Positions 37,501-48,139 of a stretch of DNA of 64,000 nucleotides are shown one piece after another. The DNA is taken from the NCBI GenBank assembly GCA_030533445.1, contig CM060083.1:25986166-26050165 (forward strand), given 5' to 3'. Within the stretch, counting starts at the first letter, position 1. Each line of letters begins with the position of its first letter. The notes beneath the pieces were generated by a model, which saw nothing but the letters and a program-made list of their open reading frames with translations, ran no database searches and was not told where the DNA came from. This DNA comes from Cyprinodon diabolis (lineage: Eukaryota > Chordata > Actinopteri > Cyprinodontiformes > Cyprinodontidae). The position numbers and the translations under genes are program-made.

Positions 37501-40500
37501 CATTTCTGCCTGCCATTATAATATAATTTCTAATTACATTTATTTGTTGATTGTATTTTTGGTGGCAATTAATTGTATGCTTATTTATTTATTGAGCATT
37601 TATTTATTTCTGTATTTATTTTTAAATATGGCAGAGTTGGTCCTCCATATGCAGCTCTATCTACAGCATATTTACATGCATGAAATGTCCCTTTCATGTT
37701 GCCTTAACTGCTGTATGTCAAGTTCCTGAGGAACAAATGGGGTAAATGTGTGTTCAGAGTAAACATTACATAGATGTCCAGTACCTTGTTCGGGTGCCTT
37801 GACCCATTTATTTCTACTGTTTAGTTATGCTCACTTTAGTGCAGCTCAGTCCATAGATCTCTGATCAGTAACTTTTTCTTTCTATAGTTTCTTCTTGTGC
37901 AAATGCTGCAAAGCTGCCTCTCTGACAGTCAATCTCACACATCTGAGACTCAGCACCTGTGTCTTACCTTAATACCTTTCCTGTCATAAGGCCCCTCTAG
38001 AAGTAGTGTTATCATTCTTCTATCTCCTATTAAGTGAGATCACATTGTACGATGTATTATTAATATGAACTGTTTCACATGAAACACTAGTACTATACAC
38101 AATATTCTCACCAAACTGTGATAACTGTGATTAAATTCAGTGTAAACAAATGCCATATGTTGCCACCCCTAAAAAATTCCTGCCCCCCCCTTGCCACCCC
38201 ATAAATATTTTTCTAGATCCGCCCCTGACAGCGGTAGTTGTTGCAGCAGCGGCTCCTCTCGCAGCTCCTCTGCCTGGTCTCTCCTGTCCCTTTCACGTAG
38301 CAGCGCATGGAACTGTGCTGCGCTGTTTAACTCCACTCTCATTGGTTGTTCGGCCTTAGGTCCCGCCTTCTCTCTCTCTGATAGGCTGTTTTCTAGTCTG
38401 TCTGTGCTTGGAGCACAACATTGAAAATGTATTCACATTAGAATGCCGCGGTTACTGCAATTAATATTAGACTGCAAAACTAGTCCCAATAAAAAAAAAA
38501 AAAAAGGAATATCATGTACACTAAAGAACAGAAACCTTTTTTTTTATTTTTTAAACGAAATATTCTGAGTCAGCCAGGAGTTCTGAAGACTGCTGGAAAA
38601 ATGGGCAAATAAAGGCTGTAAGCCATCAACATTTCTGATTCTTAGCCACAGCCAATTAAGAAAGAAAATGTGAGGGTTTCCTTTTTACCGATATTTAGTT
38701 GCTATTACTGTTTTCATTTTTTGATGACTCTTTCAGGTATAATTATTAGCAGGTGTTATTTCTTTTATAGAGTAGCCTATAACAACAAGAAATGGTGCCT
38801 AAACATTTGCTATTTTTTGTTTAAATAGCATAATTAGGGTTCCACATAATAATAATAATTTAATTGACTATTTATACTTCTAGAAATAGGATAAAGACAA
38901 GAACAAACGGAGGAAGAATGTTAAAATTGATTTTATCTTACATAGATTTCCACACAGTCTATAAGTAAATTAGTACAAACATTAATGTCTGGTAAAAATG
39001 CTTGAATCTGGCTGTTTATTTTGGATATTATTAAATTACAGATAAGATAGTGTTATTTGTCTTTTATAATTGTTAAAAGTGATTTTATATTTTAATACAC
39101 TTAGGCTCATGCTCAGTGTTGTGTTTGTAGTTGATGCCATTGAAAAAGAAAATAGACATAAGGAGCTATTTAAACAGTCAGACAGTAAGCAATATAGGAC
39201 AATGATAAAAGGTTGTGTTACATTTAATCCTTTACTATTAAAAATGCACTTATACATCATATGATTATAGGAAACACAGATATCCAGTAATAATGATGCA
39301 GGGCAGCTTGTAGGTGAAGCAGCTGGCTTTTCAGTGCTTCCGGTTAAGGCTTAAATAAACCAGGTGAAACTAAAATATTTCTTCTTGATGAGTTCTGGAT
39401 GAAGAATATTGACAGACAAAAACATTTGTTTTATCTTATATATTATATATATATGTTGTATTTTTAAAATTTTGGTATAATTACTGATCTAAGTGGGTTG
39501 CTCTGTCGGAGAAAGGCATATTTTACATTTTTATTATGTTTTAGAGTCTCTATTCTCCAGTTAATGATGAATCACTCACTAAATTAGTTGACGATTATTG
39601 AAATAATCAATTAATATGTTTCATTTTTCCAGTCCCAGATAAAATACATGAAATGGGCTACACAGAGTAACTACAGCCCAGATGTTCCACTTTTATAGTG
39701 AAGTTAATATTTTAATGAATGTATTATTTTGCTTGTTACAGAGAGAGCATAGTAGGTAAAAATATAAGAGTGGGGTTTAACTCTGCACAATTCTATATCT
39801 TCAGAAGAAAATACTGTATTTACCTTCTCTCTTAGTCGTTCAAATGAAACCATTTTCAAAGTGGAAAACAGTCCTAATTCCACATTGATCAGAGCCGGTG
39901 ATACTTCAAACATTAATATCTAATTGAGCATCTAATGAGTGTAGTGCTTATACAATTTTTATTAATGTAGCAAAATGATGCTTTTCTATTTTAACAATGA
40001 ATTCCTCTTATCAGTACGGATCCTCACACCGTGCATAAAAAAGGACATGCATATTGCATAGCACCAATGACAACTGACTGATAGTGTCCCTACCAAAGTT
40101 CAAATCAAACCTACGCCCTTGTCTTGAGATGACGTGTTGTAAATTGGTGCTATATAAATAAACTGAATTGAATTGAATTGGTATCTCCTGTAAGGTCAGT
40201 CAAGGTACTTATGGTGAGCACATGAAAGGTTGTGTGTGGCCCTCCATAGAAATGCCATCCGACATCATTACTGCCAAACTGGTCATTCTGTAGGATGTTC
40301 CAGGCAACAGATCGCTTTCCACAGTCTCCAGACTGTCATGTCTGTCACATGGCTTAATATGAACCTGCTTTCATCATGAAAGAGCACAGGACACCAGTAG
40401 CGAATTTCCTGGTGTTCTCTGGCATAAAAGTACCATCAACATTCAAAAGTGATCAAAACATTCGCCAGAAAGAATATGTGCTGAGAAGTAATCTGTGGTC

Positions 40501-43500
40501 CCAACCTGCAGAATCACTCTTTTATTGAGTGTTTATTGCTAATTACCAATCATTTCCACGAGTTGTCTATTCTATTTGGAAAACAGCATGTGCCACTGAT
40601 TGTCAATCAATGTTGCTTCCTAAGTGTACAGTTCGCCTTTACAGATGTTTGATTTGATTGAAGTCATATTGTGTCCTATATGTGCTCCCTTTATTTATTT
40701 GAGCAATTTAGATCTCTGCATTGGTATCAAAACATCAGAGCATCTTTAACCAAAAATTCCCAGTTTACTGTATAATGCTGCAAAGTGATATGTAGGCTTT
40801 AATTAAAACCATGAAACTTCAAGTTTAAAAGAAACCATTACAGACCTGGATATAGTACTTCTATGATATTCCTTTCCATGTTGTGTATCAGGAGACCTTA
40901 CCTGAAGAGCAGTAAGAATGTTGGGAAGTGCTTGACCATAGGTGTCATGGCAATGAACTGCAAGAGCTTTAATTGGCACATCTTTCATCACCTTCTGCAG
41001 CATCTTGAACATGGAGCCAGGTGTACCAACGCCAATAGTATCTCCCAATGAAACCTCATAACAACCCATTTCATATAACCCTTTTGCTACCTAAAGAAGG
41101 AAAAAAATGTGTTAATATCTTCTTACAATGAGATAATTGCACTGAAAAATCAGTGATTCAACGAGCAATATGTAATATATGTTTTAGTTCATTTTCAGTC
41201 TGTAGTTTCAAATACCTAAAGGAGCTACATACTAGGGTTACTAAATGTATATTCAATAAATACGCCAGAAACAAGATGGGACATGCTAACATACAGTACA
41301 AGTAGGTAGTTTAAAGTAGCAGGGTTTATCTCGTAAATGTATTTCATTAGACAAGTATATGGGAAAGAAAAGAATAATGTAAATACAGTTTTACCTCAGC
41401 AACCTTTGAGGGTTCAATGTTTCCCTCGTGGGGGCACCCGAGGGTACAAGAAACGTATCTGAAATAGAGAAAAAAAGTTTACTTATTTAAGCCTAAACTG
41501 TCTAAAATACTACAACTGTGGTAAGAAAACATGTTTTCTTTTTCTTTTTTTCTTTTGGTTTCAAAGACAGCTGTCTTTGCTGGGAGACACTCTAGGCCAA
41601 TTTGGACTTGTGAGTTTGGGATGATTCAAAATAATCTGGTTAACATATGGAATTATGCTCTCTGGTTTGTTTTTTATTCTTTGGAAAAATAGTGTTTTTG
41701 ACCAATGTAAATTCATGGCATTACAGGGATAGTGAGATCCTTAATTTGTCTTTGTGGTAACTGATATAAAATATTTGGATTACAAACCCACGAACAGGGA
41801 TTTGTCGATCTTTGGCAGCACTAATAACCTCCTCAAACCGCAGCATGCTTTCAGCAATGGAACAGTTGATATTTTTTCTGCTGAAGGTTTCAGATGCAGA
41901 GCCGAACACAGCTACTTCAGTGGCACCAGCTGAAACCTTGAACAGCAAAGAACATGACTTTGAAAAGACTGTTTGAGTAATATTTTTTATAGAGGCAAAA
42001 AAAGATTTAATGACGCATACCAAGATTGCATAAACTCCATTTTATCAATTACTGGTACAAATCACCAAATTAAACTTACAGCATCCTGAAAACCTTGCAT
42101 GTTTGGAGTCAAAACAGGGTATCTAACATCAGGCGCTCTCTGGATTCCTCTGAGGACATCTGTGTGGTCTGCCATCTAATTTTAGGCACAAAAAGATTTA
42201 AAGTATGATTAGCTTTTATAGCCAGAGCGGCACATCTTCTGATTGATATGCAAGTATCATAATCAACAGATTTTAAGTTTCAAAAAAATTAAACTGGTGC
42301 AAATTATGTTTTGTAAACAAATGTGGTAAATTTATTTCTTGGAATAAGAGGACAGGCAGACCCAAAATGTATGAAAACAATCAGTTGATCGAACCATAGA
42401 AACGCATTTCCCTTAATGTATAGACAGCAAATAAAAACATATCTTGGTAGGAAAAAAAAGTATCTGATAAATCACTTTACATTTTGCTGTTGTACACAAT
42501 AAAAAAGGGCAATTACCTGTGGTACCCACTTTGAAGAGACAAAGCTTGTGGCCTCAATCACAGAAAGGCCTGTTGTTGAGAGCATGTCGATCAGCTGGAT
42601 TTTTACCCTTGTTGGTACATTTTCCTGGGAAAAAATACAACTGAAAAAGGTTACACATGGCTTTATTTTTAAAAAGATTATTTTATTTTTTAAGTTACAC
42701 AAATGCATTTTACTTTGGTGTTAAAAACCTTAAAACTTTAAACTATTTAATTCCATGCATATTTTGTCAAACATGATTTTAAAAAATTAAGGTATCAGTT
42801 TAATGATGTTAAATTCTTTCAATGTATAAATGTAAGACATGATTTCACTGTAGGCAGCCCTACATTCTTATTTTTTTATGTACTGTATGTAAGAATTGGT
42901 TTTTTTCTGGAGAAGTCGTCATGTGTTGTAAACAGTGATACTCATAAACATATGAGGTTTCTCATAGAGATGTCAAAGTACACCTTTTCATTTTGAAGTC
43001 CGTCCCTTGGACCAACTTCAACAATTTTCACAAAGTCTGGATACTCATGTTCGGTAATGATCTGAAGAAAATGGAAATAAGACGAAAGCTTAGTACAATA
43101 TTAAGACATTATCAATTCATCCAATGTGCCTTAGGGCATTTCAACCTAGAGAGACACAAGGAGAAAAGAAGCAATTAGAAAGATTGTATTGACATGAATG
43201 AAAATTAATTCTTTGGTGCTCGGACCCCGGCTGAAGACATGCTGCATGTCATCATGAGCCTGGATGAAAAATTTAGAAAGAGGCTAAGAATGGTCTTTCC
43301 CCTGGGGCAAGGACACGACTGGTGGAATGAGCCAGAGGAAGAGAGGGTCTAAGAGTGAGGAGATAAGGTGGAGGTGGGTCAAAGTACGGCAGAGGTGCTG
43401 AATGGGGAAGCTGGCTCTTTGTCTCGAGGAAGAGCGTCTTGAGAAACAAGTGACTTCGGAGAAGAGGCGGTCTTTCCTTGATTGGTTGAAGCTTGAGTGA

Positions 43501-43646
43501 GGGACGTCAGCAGGGCTTCCACGTTAGGCTCAGTAAGAGTCTTCCGGGTAGAATTTTCACTTAAGCTTTAATATCTGAGACCAAATGAAATCCAACAGAC
43601 TGAATACGGGCTTAATTTAAAAGAAAATATGGATATAAAAAAAAAA

Positions 43647-43688
<42 letters not shown>

Positions 43689-46321
43689 AGAAATGTGTCT
43701 GGTTACTAATGAATATGATAGATTTCATCTAAAAAAAAAAGTAGAGAAGTACATCAAACTAAGATATAGGTCTGTTAAAAAAATGTTACAATGGTAGCAA
43801 CAGGGTTCATTTCATTTAATTATATAAAAAAAATTTTTTTTAAGCAATCTAATTTTGTTTGCTGTGTTAGATAAAAGATTTACAGGTTGTTGCCACAAAA
43901 CCTACAAAATGAAAGGATGAATTTAACTTTCATTCCTTTTTTAAATAAAAATATTGGAATAAGGAAATATTACAGCATGATTAGATTTTAATTTTGGAAA
44001 CAACCAAATATCAATATTGCTGAAGAAAATTAAGCTATCAGCTTATCATTCATTTTCAAGTAACCAACACTCTGAAGTTGGACTGCAACTCCTTCATGCT
44101 ATTGAGGATTATATGTATGACTTCTAAAGGATTTCACCATGGGTTTTTTCTGACAAGTTAATGCCAGCATGAGATGCGTTCCTTTACCACAAAGGACTTT
44201 GACAAACTTTTACAGTATTTGGCTGTTTTGGAGATGAAATCCATTGACTAGAAGGGATTACTGTATAGAGGTTAATACTGGGTAAAATGGTAATAAACTC
44301 TGTCTGTGATCCACAATATTGATAGCAAATTAAATGTAAAGGATAAGATGAGGCATAGCGAGGATTTAGCTCTGCCTGTGAACCCAAAGAGCGTCAAACA
44401 GTTTGATGCTTTTTATGTCTGATCTTATATCAAATGTGTGATAGACTGAATGATTTAAAGAAATCCTCTTACTAACCAGATTTACATCCAGGAGTAACTT
44501 GTAGTATACACTTGACTTGTGATAACAACTATCCAGCATTCTGAAACCAAAAATCCAGGATATGCAGGGATTTTCCCACAAACTTCTTTTAAGTTCTTAC
44601 TTATCTTGCAAGTTTCTCACCATTGGGAGTTTGATCTATTTAAGTAAATTTGAGACCGCTGTTCTGACACAATGTTTGAGAAATAATTTTCTTTTTTTCC
44701 ATACTAAAATATATAGCAGCTTTTAACAAATTTGCTTACAGGAACTTTCAAAAATGTTATCAGATTCTTAAGATTCTATTTATTGTATGTTTTATTAGAG
44801 AAAATACTTGTATTCGCAATTTTGTCCTTTTGGTCATTACCCAGATCGCATTACAATAAGTGAGGAGGGGGACGAAGATCGATCTATAAATCAAGTGCTT
44901 TTCCCCCTGACTCAGCTCCCTCTTCACCACGACAGTCTGACACTGCAACCGCCTAAAATGTGCTCATTACTACCAGGACAGAAACCTGAAATCTAAACAG
45001 AAACCCTGGTTGAATGCTAAGTTTAGGGCTTTGCTGAAAGCTAGGCATGCTGTATTCTGGACAGGTGAGGCATCAGATCTCTGAGAGGCAATAAAAAGAC
45101 TGAGTGCAAGCATTGCAGCAAAGCCACATATCGCCTGAAAATTCAGGGTCACTTCACCACCAATGACCTGTTGCCCATTTAAAACGCTTTTAATGGATCA
45201 CAGGTTGCAACATCAGAGATGCAAAATGCTCAAGGGAGCACCTCATTGCTAGATGCACTCAACATGTTCTATGTCTGCTTTGTGGATCCCACCACCCATC
45301 TGCACCAGACTGATATTTTTACCTGGTAACTCACTGTTTGACCACAGCAGACATGAGGAAGAACCTTCATAGAATTAATGTAGGCTGCATGTAAGGCTGC
45401 AGGCCTGGACAACATCCCAGGGTGGGTTCCAAGAGACGGTAAATTTGCTGGCAGTCACCTTTAACAACTCACTGTCACTGACATCTGTCCCGACATGCTT
45501 AAGTTTGCCGCTGTTGTAGCTGTCCTGAAATGCTCCACAGTTACAGGCCTCAATGACTATTAAATGATAGTCTTGACATCAGTAGCCATAAAGTGTTTGG
45601 AAAAGATAGTAATGAACCATATTAATGACTCCATCAATCTCACTGTGGACCCATATCAGTACATCTATAGAAGGAACCAATCCAGCGCTGACGCCATCTC
45701 ATTTGTGGTCCACACAACCCTTACCCACATGGGGGGCCGAAATTCTTAAATCCGCCTGCTCTCCCTGGATTTCTACTCTTAAACATCATCTTCCCATAAA
45801 CCTTGATGCAGAAGCTCTTCACTCTTGGACTTGGACTCCAACACGGAGAACTGAGTCCTAATAAACCTCAGACCTTGAGGATACACAACACCGTCTCTTC
45901 TCCATCACCCTCAGCACCTGCTCGCTCAAGGGCCAGATGCTGAGCTCCCTTATGTTCCCTCTGCTGAAATGTGATTGCTCTGCAAGACACCCCAGCTGTT
46001 AAGTATTGAAGTTTGCTGACAACACAGCAGTAGTGAAAAGTGCAAACAATGATAAGTCCAAATACATAGAGCTTGAACACCTGGTGCAGTGTTGCAGAGG
46101 CAATAACCTCTGCATCAACAGGATTAATATACAGTGATGAGTTGCTGCTTCATGCCTATCCGTAATGAAAAAGTTACATTGCAAGTTATTTGTAGCACAT
46201 TAAATAGACAAATAACAATACCTACCTTCTCTTCCTCTAGCCAGCTTTTCAACCAAGGGTAGTCCTCAATGATTTGCTTATAGCTCAAGCAGTGCTTTAC
46301 TGTAGTAGGTACGTTACCCAT
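25286..46321 (-). CDS. hmgcll1: HMG-CoA lyase-like 1 (extramitochondrial HMG-CoA lyase), complete 9-exon gene
   Basis: It cleaves 3-hydroxy-3-methylglutaryl-CoA to acetyl-CoA and acetoacetate outside mitochondria. Joining, in coding order, 46321-46226, 43061-42984, 42624-42517, 42175-42080, 41936-41788, 41458-41395, 41090-40902, 25903-25778 and 25390-25286 gives 1011 bases, 336 residues, all GT/AG with consistent phases. The TIM-barrel lyase core keeps every catalytic or metal residue: Arg51-Asp52 (GPRDGLQN), Glu82 (IEATSF), Asp214 ([12 protein letters not shown]), His243/His245 (VHCHDTYGQ), Cys276 (GLGGCPYA), Asn285 (SGNISTED). All are at human HMGCL numbering plus ten. The N-terminus [14 protein letters not shown], with Gly2 for myristoylation and no mitochondrial presequence, marks the HMGCLL1 paralogue. 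The C-terminus RRSRTL is unusual. Intron 7 is about 15 kb. Confidence 0.95.
25778..25903 (-). CDS. hmgcll1: hmgcll1 exon 8 (catalytic Cys loop)
   Basis: Reads [20 protein letters not shown] then [19 protein letters not shown]. It carries the catalytic Cys of the glycine-rich flexible loop and the conserved Asn. Acceptor CTTGCAG, donor ACT|GTAAGT. Confidence 0.95.
29745..30030. repeat. non-LTR retrotransposon tail remnant
   Basis: The left edge ACTTAGACTTAGACTCAGC then TTTATTTATTCCTTGG, AGAGAAATTCTGGTTCCAG, is a fish LINE tail type in reverse orientation. Diverged, with no coding capacity. Confidence 0.45.
33755..35104. mobile_element. hAT element with CAGTGGCGG ends
   Basis: CAGTGGCGGCCGGCCC at the left and ...CACCAGCCGCCACTG at the right. 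The flanks TGTATCCG (33747-33754) and TGTATCAA (35105-35112) agree at six of eight positions, an aged hAT duplication. It contains a (GT)n run at 34477-34507. No transposase is recognised. Confidence 0.75.
34477..34507. repeat. (GT)n microsatellite
   Basis: Short, lightly interrupted GT/TG run inside the hAT element. Confidence 0.85.
36238..38227. mobile_element. hAT element, TSD ACAGCGGT, nested level 4
   Basis: CATAGGCGGATCTACTGGGG at the left and CTAGATCCGCCCCTG at the right. ACAGCGGT is duplicated exactly at 36230-36237 and 38228-38235. GGGTGGCA/TGCCACCC repeats lie just inside both ends, as in this fish family. Confidence 0.88.
37144..37647. mobile_element. 504-bp palindromic MITE with TA target site, nested level 5
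   Basis: TGGAGGACCAACTCTGCCAT and its complement lie at the ends of inverted arms of roughly 120 bp made of AAATA repeats and a TAATTGCCACCAAAAATAC block. TA flanks both sides (37142-37143, 37648-37649), so it is mariner-like. The same shadow peptide ([19 protein letters not shown]) appears on both strands because of the arms. Confidence 0.88.
40902..41090 (-). CDS. hmgcll1: hmgcll1 exon 7 (metal-binding core)
   Basis: Reads [20 protein letters not shown] on to [20 protein letters not shown], with Asp and two His metal ligands. Acceptor TTCTTTAG, donor CAG|GTAAGG. It is the last exon before the 15-kb transposon-filled intron. Confidence 0.95.
41395..41458 (-). CDS. hmgcll1: hmgcll1 exon 6
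   Basis: A 64-base exon reading [20 protein letters not shown] then E. The CxLGCPxEG motif is conserved in HMG-CoA lyases. Acceptor ATTTCAG, donor GTAAAA. Confidence 0.93.
41788..41936 (-). CDS. hmgcll1: hmgcll1 exon 5
   Basis: Begins [20 protein letters not shown] after TGTTCAAG and contains KNINCSI and IPVRG. The acceptor four codon-bases upstream of a second CAG is chosen because it restores the family sequence DA-V-AGATE. The donor is GG|GTTTGT. Confidence 0.92.
42080..42175 (-). CDS. hmgcll1: hmgcll1 exon 4
   Basis: Reads [20 protein letters not shown] then [12 protein letters not shown]; the donor GTAAGT follows GCT. It is too short to stand out as an open frame, but the VLTPN motif is a family hallmark. 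Confidence 0.92.
42517..42624 (-). CDS. hmgcll1: hmgcll1 exon 3
   Basis: Opens [20 protein letters not shown] and contains [15 protein letters not shown]. The acceptor is TTTTCCCAG and the donor CAG|GTAATT, phase 0/0. Confidence 0.94.
42984..43061 (-). CDS. hmgcll1: hmgcll1 exon 2 (barrel strand 1)
   Basis: Reads [20 protein letters not shown] and GLQNEK between CTTCAG and GTGTAC, phase 0/0. Holds the catalytic Arg and the metal-binding Asp of GPRD. Confidence 0.93.
43195..43570. repeat. GC-richer dispersed repeat, unclassified
   Basis: This block (CTCGGACCCCGGCTGAAGAC ... CTTCCGGGTAGAATTTTCAC) in hmgcll1 intron 1 is compositionally foreign to its AT-rich surroundings. It resembles the left part of 52985-53700 in layout (TTTGGCGCTC or TTTGGTGCTC, gaGGTGGGTcaaa or tGGAGGTGGGTtgaaa). 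Probably a LINE 3' UTR. Confidence 0.4.
43650..43686. repeat. (AT)n microsatellite
   Basis: Short TA run in hmgcll1 intron 1. Confidence 0.9.
44770..44948 (-). pseudogene. non-LTR retrotransposon RT C-terminal fragment
   Basis: The minus frame contains [26 protein letters not shown] and [14 protein letters not shown], matching the fish LINE motif KLSxKEKLxIYRSIYVPTLTYGHELWVMTERTRSRIQ downstream of the RT catalytic core. Only this piece remains. Confidence 0.7.
44960..46130 (+). pseudogene. LINE reverse-transcriptase remnant
   Basis: Scattered across shifting plus-strand frames are [19 protein letters not shown] (the ALTS..KCLEK motif), [39 protein letters not shown] text, and KFADNTAVV in place of the catalytic FADD box. 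The order is that of an L2/CR1-type RT domain. It is dead: frameshifts, stops, and Asp replaced by Asn in the active site. It ends within about 100 bp of hmgcll1 exon 1. Confidence 0.7.
46226..46321 (-). CDS. hmgcll1: hmgcll1 exon 1 (myristoylated N-terminus)
   Basis: Encodes [20 protein letters not shown] and 12 more residues up to EEEK, then a GTAGGT donor. MGNVP at the start is shared with human HMGCLL1 and fixes both the start codon and the paralogue. LINE debris ends about 100 bp into intron 1. Confidence 0.93.
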
Positions 46322-47699
46322 TAGAATGACTGCAGCTCACCTCTTCAGGAAAAACAAAACATACGGCAGGAAATTTGCTACGCTACAACTGTGTTCTAAT
46401 TCAGGCCTATATGCTTCATGAGGAAATGACATTAGAGGGAGGATGGAGACTGGGTGAACAGTGACTCAGCAGTTGTCATGGCAACCACATCTCTGACAGG
46501 GAAAGAAAAGTGCAAGGGGGGGAGGATGTCTGGTATGAGAGATTAGCTTAGTTGAAAAATCAAACAGCTACAAAATCTTTGGACAATAAAGAAAATTTAA
46601 AGAAGAAAAATACAAAAGACAATAAAGACAAAAACAAAATAAGAAAAAACAGAGTGAGAGAAAATGGTATAGAGAATACAAAAAATACCTTTTAGAATCA
46701 TTTATAATAATATCTTTTGAAATACAAAAGAAAATTTCAAAATATTTTGGTAATCCAAAAAGAAAAAAAACCAAAAACAGGATCAAAGAAATTCTACAGA
46801 TTTCCATTTCTAAGCATTGAATACAAGTCGACTTATTTACACTCGATTTGTGTTTATGTTAAATTAACAAGATGAGAGCCACTCTGTTCCCTGTTCTACT
46901 TGCAGCTAAAGACTTCAGGGAAACAGCCAGCTTAGATTGATCTCATGTGACCTAAATCACTGAAGGCTTTCATTGCCAGACTTGCCATTGCTGCCAATGT
47001 CAACTGCATGGTGTAATAAAATCCCTTGTTAAAGGTCAGCATATACCAAAGAAAGGGTCTTTCTAAACACAGATGTTAACAATAGAGAGGCTTAATGAAG
47101 CCCTTGCATTGAACCATCTCGGCACACTAAACTGCGCTCTGATGGGAGACCTGTTCCTTTCTCTCATGGGGAGGAGGGAAATTCATGGAATCAGTTTTAA
47201 TAATGGAGTGGTTTTAGAGGCGATATATGTTGCCAAACCCTAAATGTTAAAATCCTTTCTGACTTCTGTTATTAATTACTTATCAAGTCTCCCATAGGGT
47301 GCTGAAAAAAGTTCAAATTAAAGTTTGTTTGCTGGATGTTGGATTTAAACATATATTTTCTCATGTTGCTAAATTTCATATTTTTAATGTAATATCTATG
47401 CAACAGTGCTTTGCATATTCACTTGATATTACGTGGTTTACCTTTTGACACAATAAATCTGTTTATATTGTTAGTCAATTTCAGACTATGGCTAATGTTT
47501 TCTTTAGATTTGCACAGTATTTTCTAACCGACAACTTACTAGTTTAGCATCATTTTCTCTGTTATGCTACAACAGATTTAGTTGACATCACTCTGGTTCC
47601 CATGTGATGTCAAAAGATATGCTGCTGGGTGTATCTTTGATTTGTAGTTTCCTTTCTAATATGATTAATTTGTACTTAGAAAGGGAAGCAGCATTTTAG

Positions 47700-47995
47700 T
47701 TGACTTCATCCATCCGTCCATCTTCTCCAACTTATTCCATCAGGTTCACAGATTGCCAGTCTGTTGCAGGTCAACACAGAGACACATGAAAACATACAAC
47801 CATGCACAGAAACTTACACCTAAGGACAATTTTAGAGAAGCCAATTAACCCAACGTTCATGTTTCTTGACAGTGGGAGGTAGCCGGAGTACCCGGAAAGA
47901 ACCCCTCTCATGCACACGGAGAACATACAAACTCCATGCAAAAAGACCCAAGGCTGGGTATTGAACCCCGACCCTTCTTGCTGCTGAGCAACAAA
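47700..47995 (-). mobile_element. SINE-like retroposon, reverse copy
   Basis: The reverse complement of the 20122-20490 family: TCCATCCGTCCATC tail, GTCTGTTGCAGGTCA, ACACCTAAGGACAATTTTAGAG, ACCCGGAAAGAACCC, AACATACAAACTCCATGCA and TTGAACCCCGACCC (B-box complement). Nearly full length. Confidence 0.7.
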
Positions 47996-48139
47996 ACTTT
48001 CCTTTGCCCCCACCGTGCAGTTGTGTGGGGTTCACTGGAACCTGTGGAACACTGTGGAATGCTGTGGAAACTGTGGAACACTGGATTAGCTCTACATCCT
48101 CTGCAGAGGGCTCGGGAGTTAATGGGAGATCACAAAACC

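Larger units (their letters stand above)
36121..40121. mobile_element. hAT element, TSD TCTTGAGA, nested level 3
   Basis: CATGGGCGTAGGTTTG and CAAACCTACGCCCTTG are terminal inverted repeats. TCTTGAGA is duplicated exactly (36113-36120, 40122-40129) and occurs once in the retroposon consensus it interrupts. Its own sequence is about 2 kb once the inner element is removed. No intact transposase. Confidence 0.88.
35670..40179 (+). mobile_element. LINE/SINE-type retroposon inserted in Tc1 copy 3, itself split
   Basis: It is found at 35670-36120 and 40122-40179. The sequence is the common fish 3' region (GCTTGGTTCTGCTGGAGGTTTCTTCCTG, GGGAGTTTTTTTCTCCCACTG, CTTGAGATGACGTGTTG, GGTGCTATATAAATAAACTG) ending in a (GAATT)n tail at 40162-40179. 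GGTA at 35666-35669 and again at 40180-40183 may be a short target duplication. Confidence 0.75.
35355..40707 (-). mobile_element. Tc1/mariner element interrupted by a nested stack (copy 3)
   Basis: Positions 35355-35669 match the Tc1 family (GGATGGTCTTCTGAGGGATC, CCAACTCCTGGACAGTCTGT, ACATGAGGTCTAGCATTG, GGATCTCACCTCGGTA), and 40180-40707 continue it to the GAGCAAT end. All of it encodes the transposase on the minus strand, including the catalytic part, but with many stops. The left terminal repeat was not found, so that end is approximate. What lies between is later insertion. Confidence 0.8.
25904..40901 (-). other. hmgcll1: hmgcll1 intron 7, about 15 kb
   Basis: The gap between exons 8 and 7 dwarfs the other introns (none above about 3.2 kb). 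Its right half is a stack of transposons (33.7-40.7 kb); the left half (26-33.7 kb) is AT-rich with little recognisable. A comparatively GC-rich patch at 27950-28260 and another at 31880-32060 stand out but contain no convincing exon. Confidence 0.7.

Noticed and set aside
44970..45152. short frame with a signal-peptide-like start ([10 protein letters not shown])
   Set aside because: It is antisense to the LINE RT remnant and has no continuation.
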